Shown here one piece after another: positions 5,000-11,711 of a stretch of 11,711 nucleotides of DNA. Under the pieces are notes generated by a model. The model ran no database searches. It saw only the letters and a program-made list of their open reading frames with translations, and was not told the DNA's origin. Position numbers and translations under genes: made by a program. Each line of letters opens with the position of its first letter. The stretch's first letter is position 1. The stretch spans positions 1 to 11,711 of the forward strand of contig MHMF01000014.1 in assembly GCA_001821475.1 (NCBI GenBank), read 5' to 3'. The stretch is from Candidatus Nealsonbacteria bacterium RIFCSPLOWO2_01_FULL_38_120 (GTDB lineage Bacteria; Patescibacteriota; Minisyncoccia; Minisyncoccales; GWA2-38-27).

Positions 5000-5031
5000 A
5001 GTATAGCAAAGCCAAAAAGAGCGCGTGTCAA
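5000..5031 (-). promoter_or_regulatory. Possible minus-strand promoter in the pilB-pilC gap
   Basis: On the minus strand a consensus TTGACA (5026-5031) and TATACT (5000-5005) preceded by TGC lie 20 bp apart. The spacing is longer than ideal, but the extended -10 could compensate. Transcription would run leftward into the pilB 3' end as an antisense RNA. No protein follows; the start of the transcript could fold, since short complementary GGAG/CTCC words lie at 4955-4979. Confidence 0.35.
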
Positions 5032-5071
5032 GGAAATATTCTGTGGTAATGTTTTATTGAGTTGGTGGTTG

Positions 5072-5094
5072 GTGTGCCTACCTGGTAGGCACAC
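5072..5094. repeat. 23-bp inverted repeat before pilC
   Basis: GTGTGCCTACC and its exact reverse complement flank a single T. It lies 44 bp before the pilC start and is not followed by a T-run, so it could be an operator or an mRNA hairpin rather than a terminator. Confidence 0.6.
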
Positions 5095-5100
5095 ATTGAT

Positions 5101-5129
5101 AACCATTTGAGATTTAAATTTTGAAATTT
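5101..5129 (+). repeat. 29-bp exact repeat, copy 1 (upstream of pilC)
   Basis: The sequence starting AACCATTTGAGATTTAAATT is identical to 6543-6571 over 29 bases. It ends 8 bp before the pilC GTG. Its pilin-side copy lies upstream of the first prepilin gene. Confidence 0.75.
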
Positions 5130-5137
5130 TAATTTTT

Positions 5138-6358
5138 GTGGCTAAATTTTCCTATATCGCAAAAAGTTTTAAGGGCGAGCCCAAGTCCGGTTTTTTGGAT
5201 GCAAGAGACCTTCGCGAACTCGCGTCTGCCTTGCGGCAACAAGGCTATCTTTTGATTTCCGCGGAACAAAAAGGCGGGGAAGTAGCAAGGAGTCGTAAGT
5301 TTTCTTTTTCTCTTCCGTTTTTCGGCGTTTCTTTGGTTGAGAAGCTGATGTTCACAAGAAATTTGCGGGTAATGATAGGCGCTGGAATTTCTTTGCCAAG
5401 GGCGCTTAATGTTTTGGCGATTCAGAGTAAAAGCAAAAAATTCAAAACAGCTATTTCTCAAATGGAAAAAGAGATCACGGAAGGCAAGTTGTTTTCTGAC
5501 GCGGTCTCAAGGCGGAAAAATATTTTTTCAGAAATTTTTTCTAATATGATAAAAATAGGGGAGGAATCCGGAACTATGGAAAATGTTTTAGCCACGCTTG
5601 CCCTTCAGATGGAAAAAGAACACGAAATAAGATCAAGGATAATGGGCGCTATGATGTATCCGGCTGTTATACTCGTGGCAATGTTTGGTATTGGAATCTT
5701 AATGATGATTCTTGTTATTCCTAAACTTTCTCAAACCTTTGAGGAATTGAATATAGAACTTCCTATTACCACAAGATTTGTTATGGGGCTTGGAAATTTT
5801 TTAGCGCAATTTTGGTATTTATTGCCCTTTATTTTTATTGCTTTGATTATTTTTGTCGCAACTGCCCTGAAGACCAAGATGGGCAAACTCGCAGCTGACA
5901 CTATTTTTCTAAAAATACCTGTAATCGGCCCTCTCATAAAAAAAACAAATTGCGCCCGTTTTGTAAGAAATTTAAGCTCTTTGATTGCTTCGGGCGTGCC
6001 CATTGTAAGGTCGCTTGAAATTGTTTCAGAGAGTATTGGAAACATTCATTATAAAAAGGCATTGCAAGAGGCGTCAAAAAAAGTTGAAAAAGGGGCGAAG
6101 TTGTCCGAGTCGCTTGCTCCTTATGAAAATATTTTTTCTGCGCTGGTTTTGCAGATGATTGAAATTGGAGAGGAAACAGGCGAGACATCAAATATGCTGG
6201 CAAAATTAGCTGAATTTTATGAAGAAGAGGTGAATAACGCTTCTAAAAATTTATCTTCAATAATAGAGCCGATTTTGATGCTTATTATAGGCGGCGCAGT
6301 CGGGTTTTTCGCGATTTCTATGATTCAGCCAATATATGGAATGTTGCAAAATATATAA
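5138..6358 (+). CDS. pilC: Type IV pilus inner-membrane platform protein PilC (GspF family)
   Basis: PilC is the polytopic protein on which PilB acts to move pilin subunits from the membrane into the fibre. At 406 residues it has the family's usual length. It starts with the typical AKFSYIAKSFKGE strand segment and contains two T2SSF repeats (about 68-193 and 270-398), each with the IGEESG or IGEETG signature (140-145, 343-348). Three membrane helices are predicted at about 172-195, 222-243 and 375-397. The GTG start at 5138 is chosen because it opens exactly at the conserved N-terminus; there is no Shine-Dalgarno, and the 29-bp repeat lies immediately upstream. The 222-bp gap to pilB contains no pilT, which often sits there in related clusters. 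Confidence 0.95.
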   Translation: MAKFSYIAKSFKGEPKSGFLDARDLRELASALRQQGYLLISAEQKGGEVARSRKFSFSLPFFGVSLVEKLMFTRNLRVMIGAGISLPRALNVLAIQSKSKKFKTAISQMEKEITEGKLFSDAVSRRKNIFSEIFSNMIKIGEESGTMENVLATLALQMEKEHEIRSRIMGAMMYPAVILVAMFGIGILMMILVIPKLSQTFEELNIELPITTRFVMGLGNFLAQFWYLLPFIFIALIIFVATALKTKMGKLAADTIFLKIPVIGPLIKKTNCARFVRNLSSLIASGVPIVRSLEIVSESIGNIHYKKALQEASKKVEKGAKLSESLAPYENIFSALVLQMIEIGEETGETSNMLAKLAEFYEEEVNNASKNLSSIIEPILMLIIGGAVGFFAISMIQPIYGMLQNI

Positions 6359-6418
6359 TAATGGAAAATCAAATCTCAAATCTCAAATCTTAAAAATCAA
6401 AATTAAGGTAAACGAGTT

Positions 6419-6467
6419 ATATCATGAGCTTAGCTCATGATATCTCATAAAATGCTCCCGCTATAAT
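6419..6467 (+). promoter_or_regulatory. Palindrome plus TATAAT: candidate promoter/operator for the prepilin genes
   Basis: ATATCATGAGCT and its reverse complement flank a single T (6419-6443, 12-bp arms). A perfect TATAAT follows at 6462-6467, so the palindrome would cover the -35 position, where no consensus is visible. A repressor or activator binding the palindrome could control the prepilin genes 140 bp downstream. The binding protein is unknown. Confidence 0.4.
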
Positions 6468-6542
6468 TGATAATATGATTGTCGCGAGGCGACACGATAA
6501 TTTTGAGACTTTTCGGCAAGCTCAGGGCGGCGAGTAGCGCCG

Positions 6543-6571
6543 AACCATTTGAGATTTAAATTTTGAAATTT
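6543..6571 (+). repeat. 29-bp exact repeat, copy 2 (upstream of prepilin genes)
   Basis: It is identical to 5101-5129. It ends 33 bp before the chosen start of the first prepilin gene. Confidence 0.75.
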
Positions 6572-6604
6572 ATAGCGGTAATTGTTCTCGCTATGCTTAA
6601 TCTT

Positions 6605-8359
6605 ATGTATGAAAAGAATAGAAAAGAAAATGGTATGGCTTTAATGGACGCATTGGTGGGCGTTTTTTTGGTTTTGATTATTTTTCTGGGAATTTTTGGC
6701 GCTTATTTATTAGGGTTAAAGGTGGTAAGCCAGTCAAGGTCAAGAACTGACGCCACCAGTATCGCCAACGAAAAAATTGAAGCCATAAGGAATATGTCTT
6801 ATTCTGCGGTTGGTGTAATAGGGGGGTATCCTTCGGGCGGCATCAGCCAAGAGGAGAACGTAGCCAGAAACGGCGTAAATTTTACAGTAACCACCAGAAT
6901 TGACTATATAAACGATTCTTTTGACGGGGTTGAAGGCGATTCCTGCCCGAACGATTATAAAAAAGCGGATGTCAGGGTTTCCTGGTCCAACCAATTCAGC
7001 GGTGATGTTGATTTAATGACCGATATTTCCCCTAATGGAATTTCTCAAGAATGCGCTGATGTGGGCGGAACTATGTCTGTGGCAGTATTTGACGCCTCAG
7101 GCATTTCTATCACAGGAGCAAATGTTGATGTGGAAGATGTTGTTTCCGGTTTAGAAAAATCCTGCATTACCGATTCCGGGACATGCCTTTTTGTTCTGCC
7201 GGAGGCAGTCGGAGCGTACAAAATTTTTGTTTCAAAAGACAATTATAGCGCGGAACGGACTTATGAAAAAAATGAGTTAGTGGGTTCTGTTGTTTTAGCT
7301 AATCCCGGCAAGCCGCACGCCACTATTTTTGAAGGACAGGTGACCAGCATAAGTTTCAGCATTGATAAATTAAGCGGTATGAGTTCAGACACTCAAGCGC
7401 CGGAAAGCGTTGGCTGGTGGACGGATATTTTTACCGACCAAAGCAAAATCAGCAGTATGAGCAATGTCGCGGTTATTGACGGGGAAGCGCGATTAGAAGA
7501 CGCTCATGCAGAACCTTCAGGATATTTGATCTCAAGCGCTATAACTTCGGCTCAATTGATAAATTGGAAAGAATTTTCTTTTGACAATTATGAACCGGCA
7601 AATACGAGTTTGAAATATCAGATTTTTTATTTTGTCGTTGATTTGGGCGACTGGATTCTAATTCCCGAAGCGGACTTGCCAGGGAATTCCGTTGGTTTTG
7701 CCGTTTCTCCTATTGACATCTCAGGACTTAATGCGATTCAATATCCGGAGATACGGCTGAAAGCGAATTTTTCAACTTCTGACTCGTCTTCTACCCCGGT
7801 TCTTTACGGCTGGACAATTTCTTGGAGGAAAAGCGAACCAATAAAAATTCCTAACTTGGAATTTCATTTGCAGGGAACAAAGAGTTTAGGGACCGACAGC
7901 AACGGGAATCCTGTTTATAAATATTCAGAAGATCATATCAGCGATTTGTCCGGGCGCATTGATATTTCCGATTTGGAGTGGGACTCTTATAGTTTTGCGG
8001 TGGATAAATCCGCGACAGGTTTTGATTTGCTTTCCACTGAGCCAGTTCAGCCAGTTGATGTTTTGCCGGACACGATTCAACCAATTATTTTAAATTTAGC
8101 GGCGGAAGATACTCTTTTGGCGACAGTAAAAGATTCAACATCGTTTGATCCTATTTTTGCCGCTTCAGTAAGAGTTTATAATGTTTATCTTGAATACGAC
8201 CAGCTTTTGCCGACCAATGAATTGGGTAAAGCGTTTTTTATGCCGTTAGAAGAAGCGAATTATAATATAGAAGTTCAGTCGCCCGGATATTCAATTTATA
8301 CTGGAACGGTTTTTGTTTCCGGAAGTTCCGCGGAAACAATCCAGCTTACGAGATTATGA
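6605..8359 (+). CDS. PilV/GspI-like prepilin with large modular surface region (candidate tip adhesin)
   Basis: From the ATG at 6605 the protein has 584 residues. The leader MYEKNRKENG ends in Gly10 and is followed by MALMDALVG and a membrane helix to about residue 37, a class III (prepilin) signal. The +5 residue is Asp15 instead of the usual Glu. The first 140 residues match the minor-pilin layout (helix with IANEKIEAIRN, then a strand-rich part). Then come a carboxypeptidase-regulatory-like beta domain (about 155-232), a beta-sandwich resembling a concanavalin/laminin-G-type module (about 262-408, Trp-rich), a third module (about 412-500) and another regulatory-like beta domain (503-584, ending at the C-terminus). 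Cys114/150 and Cys187/194 could form disulfides, which fits export. Minor pilins are usually under 250 residues, so roughly 400 residues are added. A start at 6593 (four residues longer) is possible; the TTG at 6563 inside the repeat is unlikely. Domain names are by eye. Confidence 0.75.
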   Translation: MYEKNRKENGMALMDALVGVFLVLIIFLGIFGAYLLGLKVVSQSRSRTDATSIANEKIEAIRNMSYSAVGVIGGYPSGGISQEENVARNGVNFTVTTRIDYINDSFDGVEGDSCPNDYKKADVRVSWSNQFSGDVDLMTDISPNGISQECADVGGTMSVAVFDASGISITGANVDVEDVVSGLEKSCITDSGTCLFVLPEAVGAYKIFVSKDNYSAERTYEKNELVGSVVLANPGKPHATIFEGQVTSISFSIDKLSGMSSDTQAPESVGWWTDIFTDQSKISSMSNVAVIDGEARLEDAHAEPSGYLISSAITSAQLINWKEFSFDNYEPANTSLKYQIFYFVVDLGDWILIPEADLPGNSVGFAVSPIDISGLNAIQYPEIRLKANFSTSDSSSTPVLYGWTISWRKSEPIKIPNLEFHLQGTKSLGTDSNGNPVYKYSEDHISDLSGRIDISDLEWDSYSFAVDKSATGFDLLSTEPVQPVDVLPDTIQPIILNLAAEDTLLATVKDSTSFDPIFAASVRVYNVYLEYDQLLPTNELGKAFFMPLEEANYNIEVQSPGYSIYTGTVFVSGSSAETIQLTRL

Positions 8360-8934
8360 AGTCTTTCACTTTAATTGAGACATTGGTTGTTATCGCGATT
8401 TTTTCTTTGGTGATCGGAGCGATTTTCGGTTCAGTCACAGTGCTTTACACAATCCATGACTATACTTTTCAGCAGTCGTCGGCGGTTGACGAAGCAAGGA
8501 GGGGAGTGGAAACAATGGTAAGGGAAATTCGGGAAGCAAAGCCAGGCGACGACGGCTCTTATATTTTAAAAACTGCCGAGGATTTTCAGATTGTTTTTTA
8601 TTCAGATATTGACAAGGACAGCAATACGGAAATGGTAAGGTATTTTGTTGAAGAAAATAATTTAAAAAAAGGAGTGACTGATTCTGGCGGCTGGCCCATA
8701 GAGTATGCTCCGGAAAACGAAAATGTTTCAATTTTAAGCAATTACATCAGGAATTCCCCGCCGATTTTCAGATACTTTGACGGGCAGGGAATTGAGCTGC
8801 CGTCGCCATCGAGGCTGAAAGACACAAAGCTGATGAAAGTATTTTTAGTGGTGAATGTTGACCCGAGCCGGCCGTCCAAAGATTATATTTTAGAATCAAC
8901 GGTCCAGATAAGGAATTTAAAGGAAAATCTTTAA
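8356..8934 (+). CDS. PilW/GspJ-like minor prepilin
   Basis: A 192-residue type IV pilin-like protein. FTLIETLVVIAIFSLVIGAIF is the classic N-methylated N-terminus and membrane helix, with Glu at +5 (Glu8). The leader is only MKS, so the residue before the cleavage point is Ser instead of the near-invariant Gly. The part after the helix (VDEARRGVETMVREIREA, then a strand-rich domain ending STVQIRNLKE) matches the PilW/GspJ layout. The ATG overlaps the stop of the previous gene as ATGA, which implies translational coupling and like stoichiometry. I see no alternative upstream start that would supply a Gly. Confidence 0.85.
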   Translation: MKSFTLIETLVVIAIFSLVIGAIFGSVTVLYTIHDYTFQQSSAVDEARRGVETMVREIREAKPGDDGSYILKTAEDFQIVFYSDIDKDSNTEMVRYFVEENNLKKGVTDSGGWPIEYAPENENVSILSNYIRNSPPIFRYFDGQGIELPSPSRLKDTKLMKVFLVVNVDPSRPSKDYILESTVQIRNLKENL

Positions 8935-8956
8935 GGGCAATCTTTAATTTTTATAA

Positions 8957-9006
8957 ATTCATCGTGGTAAATTTCCTACGATCGTAGGAAATTTACCACG
9001 ATGAAT
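8957..9006. repeat. 50-bp perfect palindrome, centre CGATCG, between two prepilin genes
   Basis: The two 25-bp halves are exact reverse complements with no spacer; the left arm begins ATTCATCGTGGTAAATTTCC. It fills most of the 70-85 bp spacer between the PilW-like and PilX-like genes and would form a very long hairpin in the shared mRNA. No T-run follows, so RNA processing, stability or partial attenuation fits better than termination. Confidence 0.85.
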
Positions 9007-9019
9007 GCATTTCAGATGT

Positions 9020-10411
9020 ATGAGATTTAATTGCGAAAGAGGAATTATTATCACATTGGCTTTGATTTTTGGTTTTATATTTCTTATTATGCTTGGAGGG
9101 CTCTTAACTGTTATTTTACTGCAGCAAAAACAATCATTGCAAAGAGTTGCTTGGAATGAGGCATTGCATTTAGCTGAGGCTGGGGCTGATTATGCAAGAT
9201 GGCATATTTTTCATTCTCCGGCCAATTTTGATTTTTCAGGAACTTATGATTATAAAAATCCGCAGGGAGAGGTTTCGGGCAACTACCAGCTGGAAATAAC
9301 AGCTCCGACTGGCTGCGATTCCGGCATAACAATAAAATCAACAGGATGGACATCGGAATTTCCGGGAGTTAAAAGGGTTGTCCAAATGAAATATACCAAG
9401 CCGGCTTTGGTAAAATACGCTTTTTTGACAAACAACAATGTTTGGTTTGGCCCGGACGAAGAGTTAAAGGGGCCATTCCACTCTAATGGCGGAATCAGAA
9501 TGGACGGAGAGCAGAATTCTTTAGCCACTTCATCGCAAGAAACATATATCTGCGGCGCTGAACATGATTGCTCTCCTCCTCAAGAAAAACCCGGAATCTG
9601 GGGCGCTGGAGCTGGAGACGGAGAAGGGCTTTGGCAGTTTCCGGTTTCCAATGTTGATTTCAACGCTATCACTCAGGACTTGGCGGAAATAAAAAGCGAC
9701 GCCCAAAATTTCGGCATTTATATTTCTAATCCGGTAGACTACGGATTTCATGTCCAATTCAAAGCAGACGGGACGATTGATGTTTTTCGGGTAAAAAAAG
9801 TAAAGCAGAAAGTTTACGGCTGGGACGGAGAAAAATGGGTTTATGAATCAAATGATATTGATTCGGAAGATTTTTACGCCAGCTATCCTTTGCCTTCTAA
9901 TTGCGCTCCGATTTTTATTGAAAATAAGGTCTGGGTGGATGGCATTGTAAAAGGAAGAGCGACATTAGTGGCCGCCGAACTTCCGGAAATGCCGAATAAA
10001 ATGAAGAACATAATTATCAATGGCAATATTGATTACGCTGACCCATCTTCTGTATTGGGCTTAATCGCCCAGAAAGATATTTTAATTCCGCTTTATTCGC
10101 CGGATAATTTAGAAGTAAAAGCGGCGCTTTTGGCTAAAAACGGCCATGTTTTCAGGTATTATTATCCTAATTGGAGTTATGAACCCTATAAAACATACGC
10201 GATTAGAGATTATATCGCGACATACGGTTCAATTATCACTAATACGATATGGACTTTTACTTGGGTGGATTCAGGGATGAATGTTGTGTCAGGATATAAA
10301 AATACTTCAATGAGCTATAATCCCAACTTGACTTATAATCCGCCGCCATATTTCCCGGTTTCCGGAGAATACGAAACGGTTGGTTGGGAGGAAGCGCAAC
10401 AATCGCCGTAG
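9020..10411 (+). CDS. PilX/GspK-like large minor prepilin
   Basis: From ATG 9020 the protein has 463 residues. The leader MRFNCERG ends in Gly8, followed by IIITLALIFGFIFLIMLGG and a helix to about residue 35, with Leu at +5 rather than Glu. The motif ALHLAEAGADYARWHI after the helix is the hallmark of the PilX N-terminal family. GspK, the tip subunit of type II secretion pseudopili, is also known to lack Glu5 and to carry a large extra domain. The segment LKGPFHSNGGIRMDG (about 149-163) and the later repeated short strands (about 300-380, such as VLGLIAQKDILIP) look like a right-handed beta-helix or DUF4900-like body. Cys178/Cys184 could be a disulfide pair. ATG 9005 would add five residues but overlaps the palindrome's end. 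It is probably the cap or tip subunit that partners the V- and W-like proteins. Confidence 0.75.
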   Translation: MRFNCERGIIITLALIFGFIFLIMLGGLLTVILLQQKQSLQRVAWNEALHLAEAGADYARWHIFHSPANFDFSGTYDYKNPQGEVSGNYQLEITAPTGCDSGITIKSTGWTSEFPGVKRVVQMKYTKPALVKYAFLTNNNVWFGPDEELKGPFHSNGGIRMDGEQNSLATSSQETYICGAEHDCSPPQEKPGIWGAGAGDGEGLWQFPVSNVDFNAITQDLAEIKSDAQNFGIYISNPVDYGFHVQFKADGTIDVFRVKKVKQKVYGWDGEKWVYESNDIDSEDFYASYPLPSNCAPIFIENKVWVDGIVKGRATLVAAELPEMPNKMKNIIINGNIDYADPSSVLGLIAQKDILIPLYSPDNLEVKAALLAKNGHVFRYYYPNWSYEPYKTYAIRDYIATYGSIITNTIWTFTWVDSGMNVVSGYKNTSMSYNPNLTYNPPPYFPVSGEYETVGWEEAQQSP

Positions 10412-10443
10412 AATACAAAAAAAAGAACGCGCGAAATTTATAA

Positions 10444-10495
10444 ATATACTTTGAATTGCGAAATTCTCTTTTTATTTGGCATTTCTTATTTCAAA
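10444..10495. repeat. AT-rich dispersed repeats upstream of pilM
   Basis: Two elements lie side by side. Positions 10444-10464 are the exact reverse complement of 782-802 (21 bp). Positions 10469-10495 match 1241-1267 at 25 of 27 positions in direct orientation, starting TTTTTATTTGGCATTT, and similarity continues through ATATATATG into the -10 region. They carry or adjoin the pilM promoter. Confidence 0.6.
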
Positions 10496-10502
10496 ATATA
10501 TA

Positions 10503-10511
10503 TGTTATAAT
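10503..10511 (+). promoter_or_regulatory. Extended -10 promoter of pilM
   Basis: TGtTATAAT is a perfect extended -10 without a convincing -35. Start of transcription near 10518 gives a roughly 35-nt leader to the ATG at 10554. It suggests that pilM and whatever follows form a transcription unit separate from the prepilin genes. Confidence 0.6.
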
Positions 10512-10553
10512 AAAAATAGAAGATTCGCAATAAATTCGTATTTCATAGCATCT

Positions 10554-11645
10554 ATGAATTTTTTTGAATTAAAACCAGAGTCGTTTGGATTGGATTTTTC
10601 TGATTTATCTCTAAAGATAGCCTGGCTCAAAAAAAGAGGCAGATTTTTTCGGTTAGCTTCCTGGCGCGAGAAAGAAATAAAGCCGGGCATAATTGAAAAT
10701 GGCGAAGTAAAAAATGAAGAGGCGCTTTGCCAGTTTTTGAAAGAGGTTCTGAATACCGCGAAAGGGGAAAAAATAAGGACAAAAAACGCAACAATTTCTT
10801 TTCCCGAGGAAAAAGCGTTTATGCAGGTTATTCAAATGCCAAAAATGGATGAAGAAGAATTAAAATCAGCTGTTCTTTTTGAGGCGGAAAATTATATTCC
10901 TTTGCCGATGGAAAAAATGTATTTTGACTTTCAAATTGTTCGGCCTCAAAATAATCATTTAGACCATTTAGACATTTTAATCGCCGCTATACCAAAAGAA
11001 ATAGCTGACCCATATATTTCTTGCGTTAGAAAAGCAGGGCTTTGCCCTCGAGTTTTAGAGGTGGAGTCTTTGTCAATTATCCGCGCGTTGATAAAAAACG
11101 AATTAAGCCCTTATCCCGTGTTAATAATCGATTTTGGCAGAAGCGCGACCAGTTTGGTTATTTTTTCCGGTTATTCTTTGCGTTTTACAGCCACAATACC
11201 TGTTTGTTCTCAAGGTTTAACGGAATCAATTTCTAAATCGCTTAAAATTAGTTTAGCGGCGGCGGAAAAATTGAAAATAGAAAAAGGGCTTGATTTCTCT
11301 AAAAAAACAAGCGATGTTTTTGAAGCTCTGATTCCAGCCCTTACTGATTTAACGGAGCAGATTGAAAAATTTGTTGATTATTATCAAGCGCACACAATCC
11401 ATGAGCATTCTTCAGCGCTGAAAAACGGGAAGATTAAAAAAATAATAATGTGCGGCAGGGGAGCTAATCTGAAAGGTTTGCTGGATTTTATATCTTTAAA
11501 ACTTAAAATTCCTGTTGAGTTGGGGAATCCTTGGATTAATATCTTGCCAAAACAATTAAAAGAGGTTCCCGGTTTGCCTTTCGCCCAGTCGCTTGGATAT
11601 GCTACAGCGCTTGGGTTGGCGTTAAGAGGAATAAAAAAGGAATGA
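10554..11645 (+). CDS. pilM: Type IV pilus assembly protein PilM (actin-like ATPase)
   Basis: PilM is a cytoplasmic FtsA/actin-like protein that binds ATP and the N-terminal tail of PilN, linking the pilus motor ring to the membrane alignment complex. The 363-residue length is normal. The first phosphate loop is FGLDFSDLSLKIAWL (Asp14), slightly off the common GIDIGSSSVK. The second is VLIIDFGRSATSLVIF (Asp193, Gly195). The adenosine motif is IIMCGRGANLKGL (297-309), close to the family GGGA pattern. The conserved EAENYIPLPMEKMYFDFQIV (110-129) is typical of PilM. ATG 10554 is chosen because the protein opens directly on the first strand and because the -10 at 10503-10511 lies upstream of it; an in-frame start at 10476 would lie upstream of this promoter. 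pilN would be expected next but is not visible in the last 66 bases. Confidence 0.93.
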   Translation: MNFFELKPESFGLDFSDLSLKIAWLKKRGRFFRLASWREKEIKPGIIENGEVKNEEALCQFLKEVLNTAKGEKIRTKNATISFPEEKAFMQVIQMPKMDEEELKSAVLFEAENYIPLPMEKMYFDFQIVRPQNNHLDHLDILIAAIPKEIADPYISCVRKAGLCPRVLEVESLSIIRALIKNELSPYPVLIIDFGRSATSLVIFSGYSLRFTATIPVCSQGLTESISKSLKISLAAAEKLKIEKGLDFSKKTSDVFEALIPALTDLTEQIEKFVDYYQAHTIHEHSSALKNGKIKKIIMCGRGANLKGLLDFISLKLKIPVELGNPWINILPKQLKEVPGLPFAQSLGYATALGLALRGIKKE

Positions 11646-11711
11646 CCATAGAAATAAGTTGATAGAAATCGGAAATTAGCGCACCCCGTTAGAGATTTAT
11701 AAAGACAGAGA
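11646..11711. other. Non-coding tail after pilM
   Basis: An ATG overlapping the pilM stop (11642-11644) opens only six codons before TGA, so pilN does not start here. The segment GCACCCCGTTAGAGATTT (about 11681-11698) resembles, from memory, one arm of palindromic or dispersed repeats in CPR genomes; its partner would lie outside the window. Confidence 0.3.

Larger units (their letters stand above)
6359..6604. other. Non-coding gap between pilC and the prepilin genes
   Basis: Besides the palindrome-promoter candidate and the 29-bp repeat listed separately, it holds a tract of repeated AAATCTC words (about 6370-6390), inverted in orientation relative to the 29-bp repeat, and a 5-bp stem hairpin GTCGC-GAG-GCGAC (6481-6493). 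It also contains TTCGGCAAGCTCAGG (about 6513-6527), which resembles a dispersed repeat found in many environmental bacterial genomes. I see no gene. Confidence 0.5.

Noticed and set aside
4918..5106. 62-codon minus-strand reading frame after pilB
   Set aside because: It crosses the minus-strand promoter candidate and the 23-bp inverted repeat and has no family features.
6563..6604. TTG start at 6563 for the V-like prepilin
   Set aside because: It would start inside the 29-bp repeat and give a 24-residue leader with an extra hydrophobic stretch; ATG 6605 gives a normal ten-residue charged leader ending in Gly.
1661..11645. Recoded TGA (Gly) as in Gracilibacteria/SR1
   Set aside because: All long genes read through without internal TGA, and TGA ends two of them (8357-8359 and 11643-11645).

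Overview
The window looks like a piece of a Candidate Phyla Radiation (Patescibacteria) genome, most likely of the Parcubacteria group. This is inferred from low GC, near-absence of Shine-Dalgarno sequences, and proteins resembling those I know from that group: a large serine recombinase, a sensor-poor histidine kinase next to a single-domain response regulator, and a compact type IV pilus (T4P) locus. Reading frames stay open with TGA used only as a stop, so the standard bacterial code applies rather than the TGA=Gly code of Gracilibacteria/SR1.

Layout. (1) 1-672: the 3' end of a large serine recombinase gene, apparently shifted by one base in an A6 tract, running into the 3' end of a convergent tRNA-Pro(UGG) gene with encoded CCA. 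(2) 673-1660: nearly 1 kb with no credible gene but dense in perfect palindromes, hairpins, an array of four 27-bp imperfect tandem repeats and dispersed AT-rich repeats; it ends in an extended -10 promoter. (3) 1661-3053: membrane histidine kinase and CheY-like regulator. (4) 3164-6358: pilB (assembly ATPase) and pilC (platform protein). (5) 6605-10411: three prepilin-type proteins in the order PilV/GspI-like, PilW/GspJ-like, PilX/GspK-like. The first carries a roughly 500-residue modular surface region. (6) 10554-11645: pilM behind its own extended -10 promoter. pilN, pilO, pilT, prepilin peptidase and a major pilin are not in the window.

How the genes work together. PilB powers pilin extraction through PilC, and PilM is the cytoplasmic actin-like scaffold that normally binds PilN. 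The three minor-pilin-like proteins probably form the initiating tip of the fibre, with the large V-like subunit as an exposed, possibly host-binding, tip adhesin. The kinase/regulator pair lies directly upstream on the same strand and has no DNA-binding output, so it may act on the pilus machinery by protein-protein contact; this is inference.

The most unusual aspect is the non-coding DNA. At least seven perfect inverted repeats with 10-25 bp arms and loops of 0-3 nt occur, all between genes. Three share the centre CGATCG but have unrelated arms. Several other short dispersed repeats sit directly in front of pilus genes. I do not see a clear new multi-gene system. The candidates for novelty are the modular tip pilin, the non-canonical prepilin processing sites, and the palindrome and repeat families.
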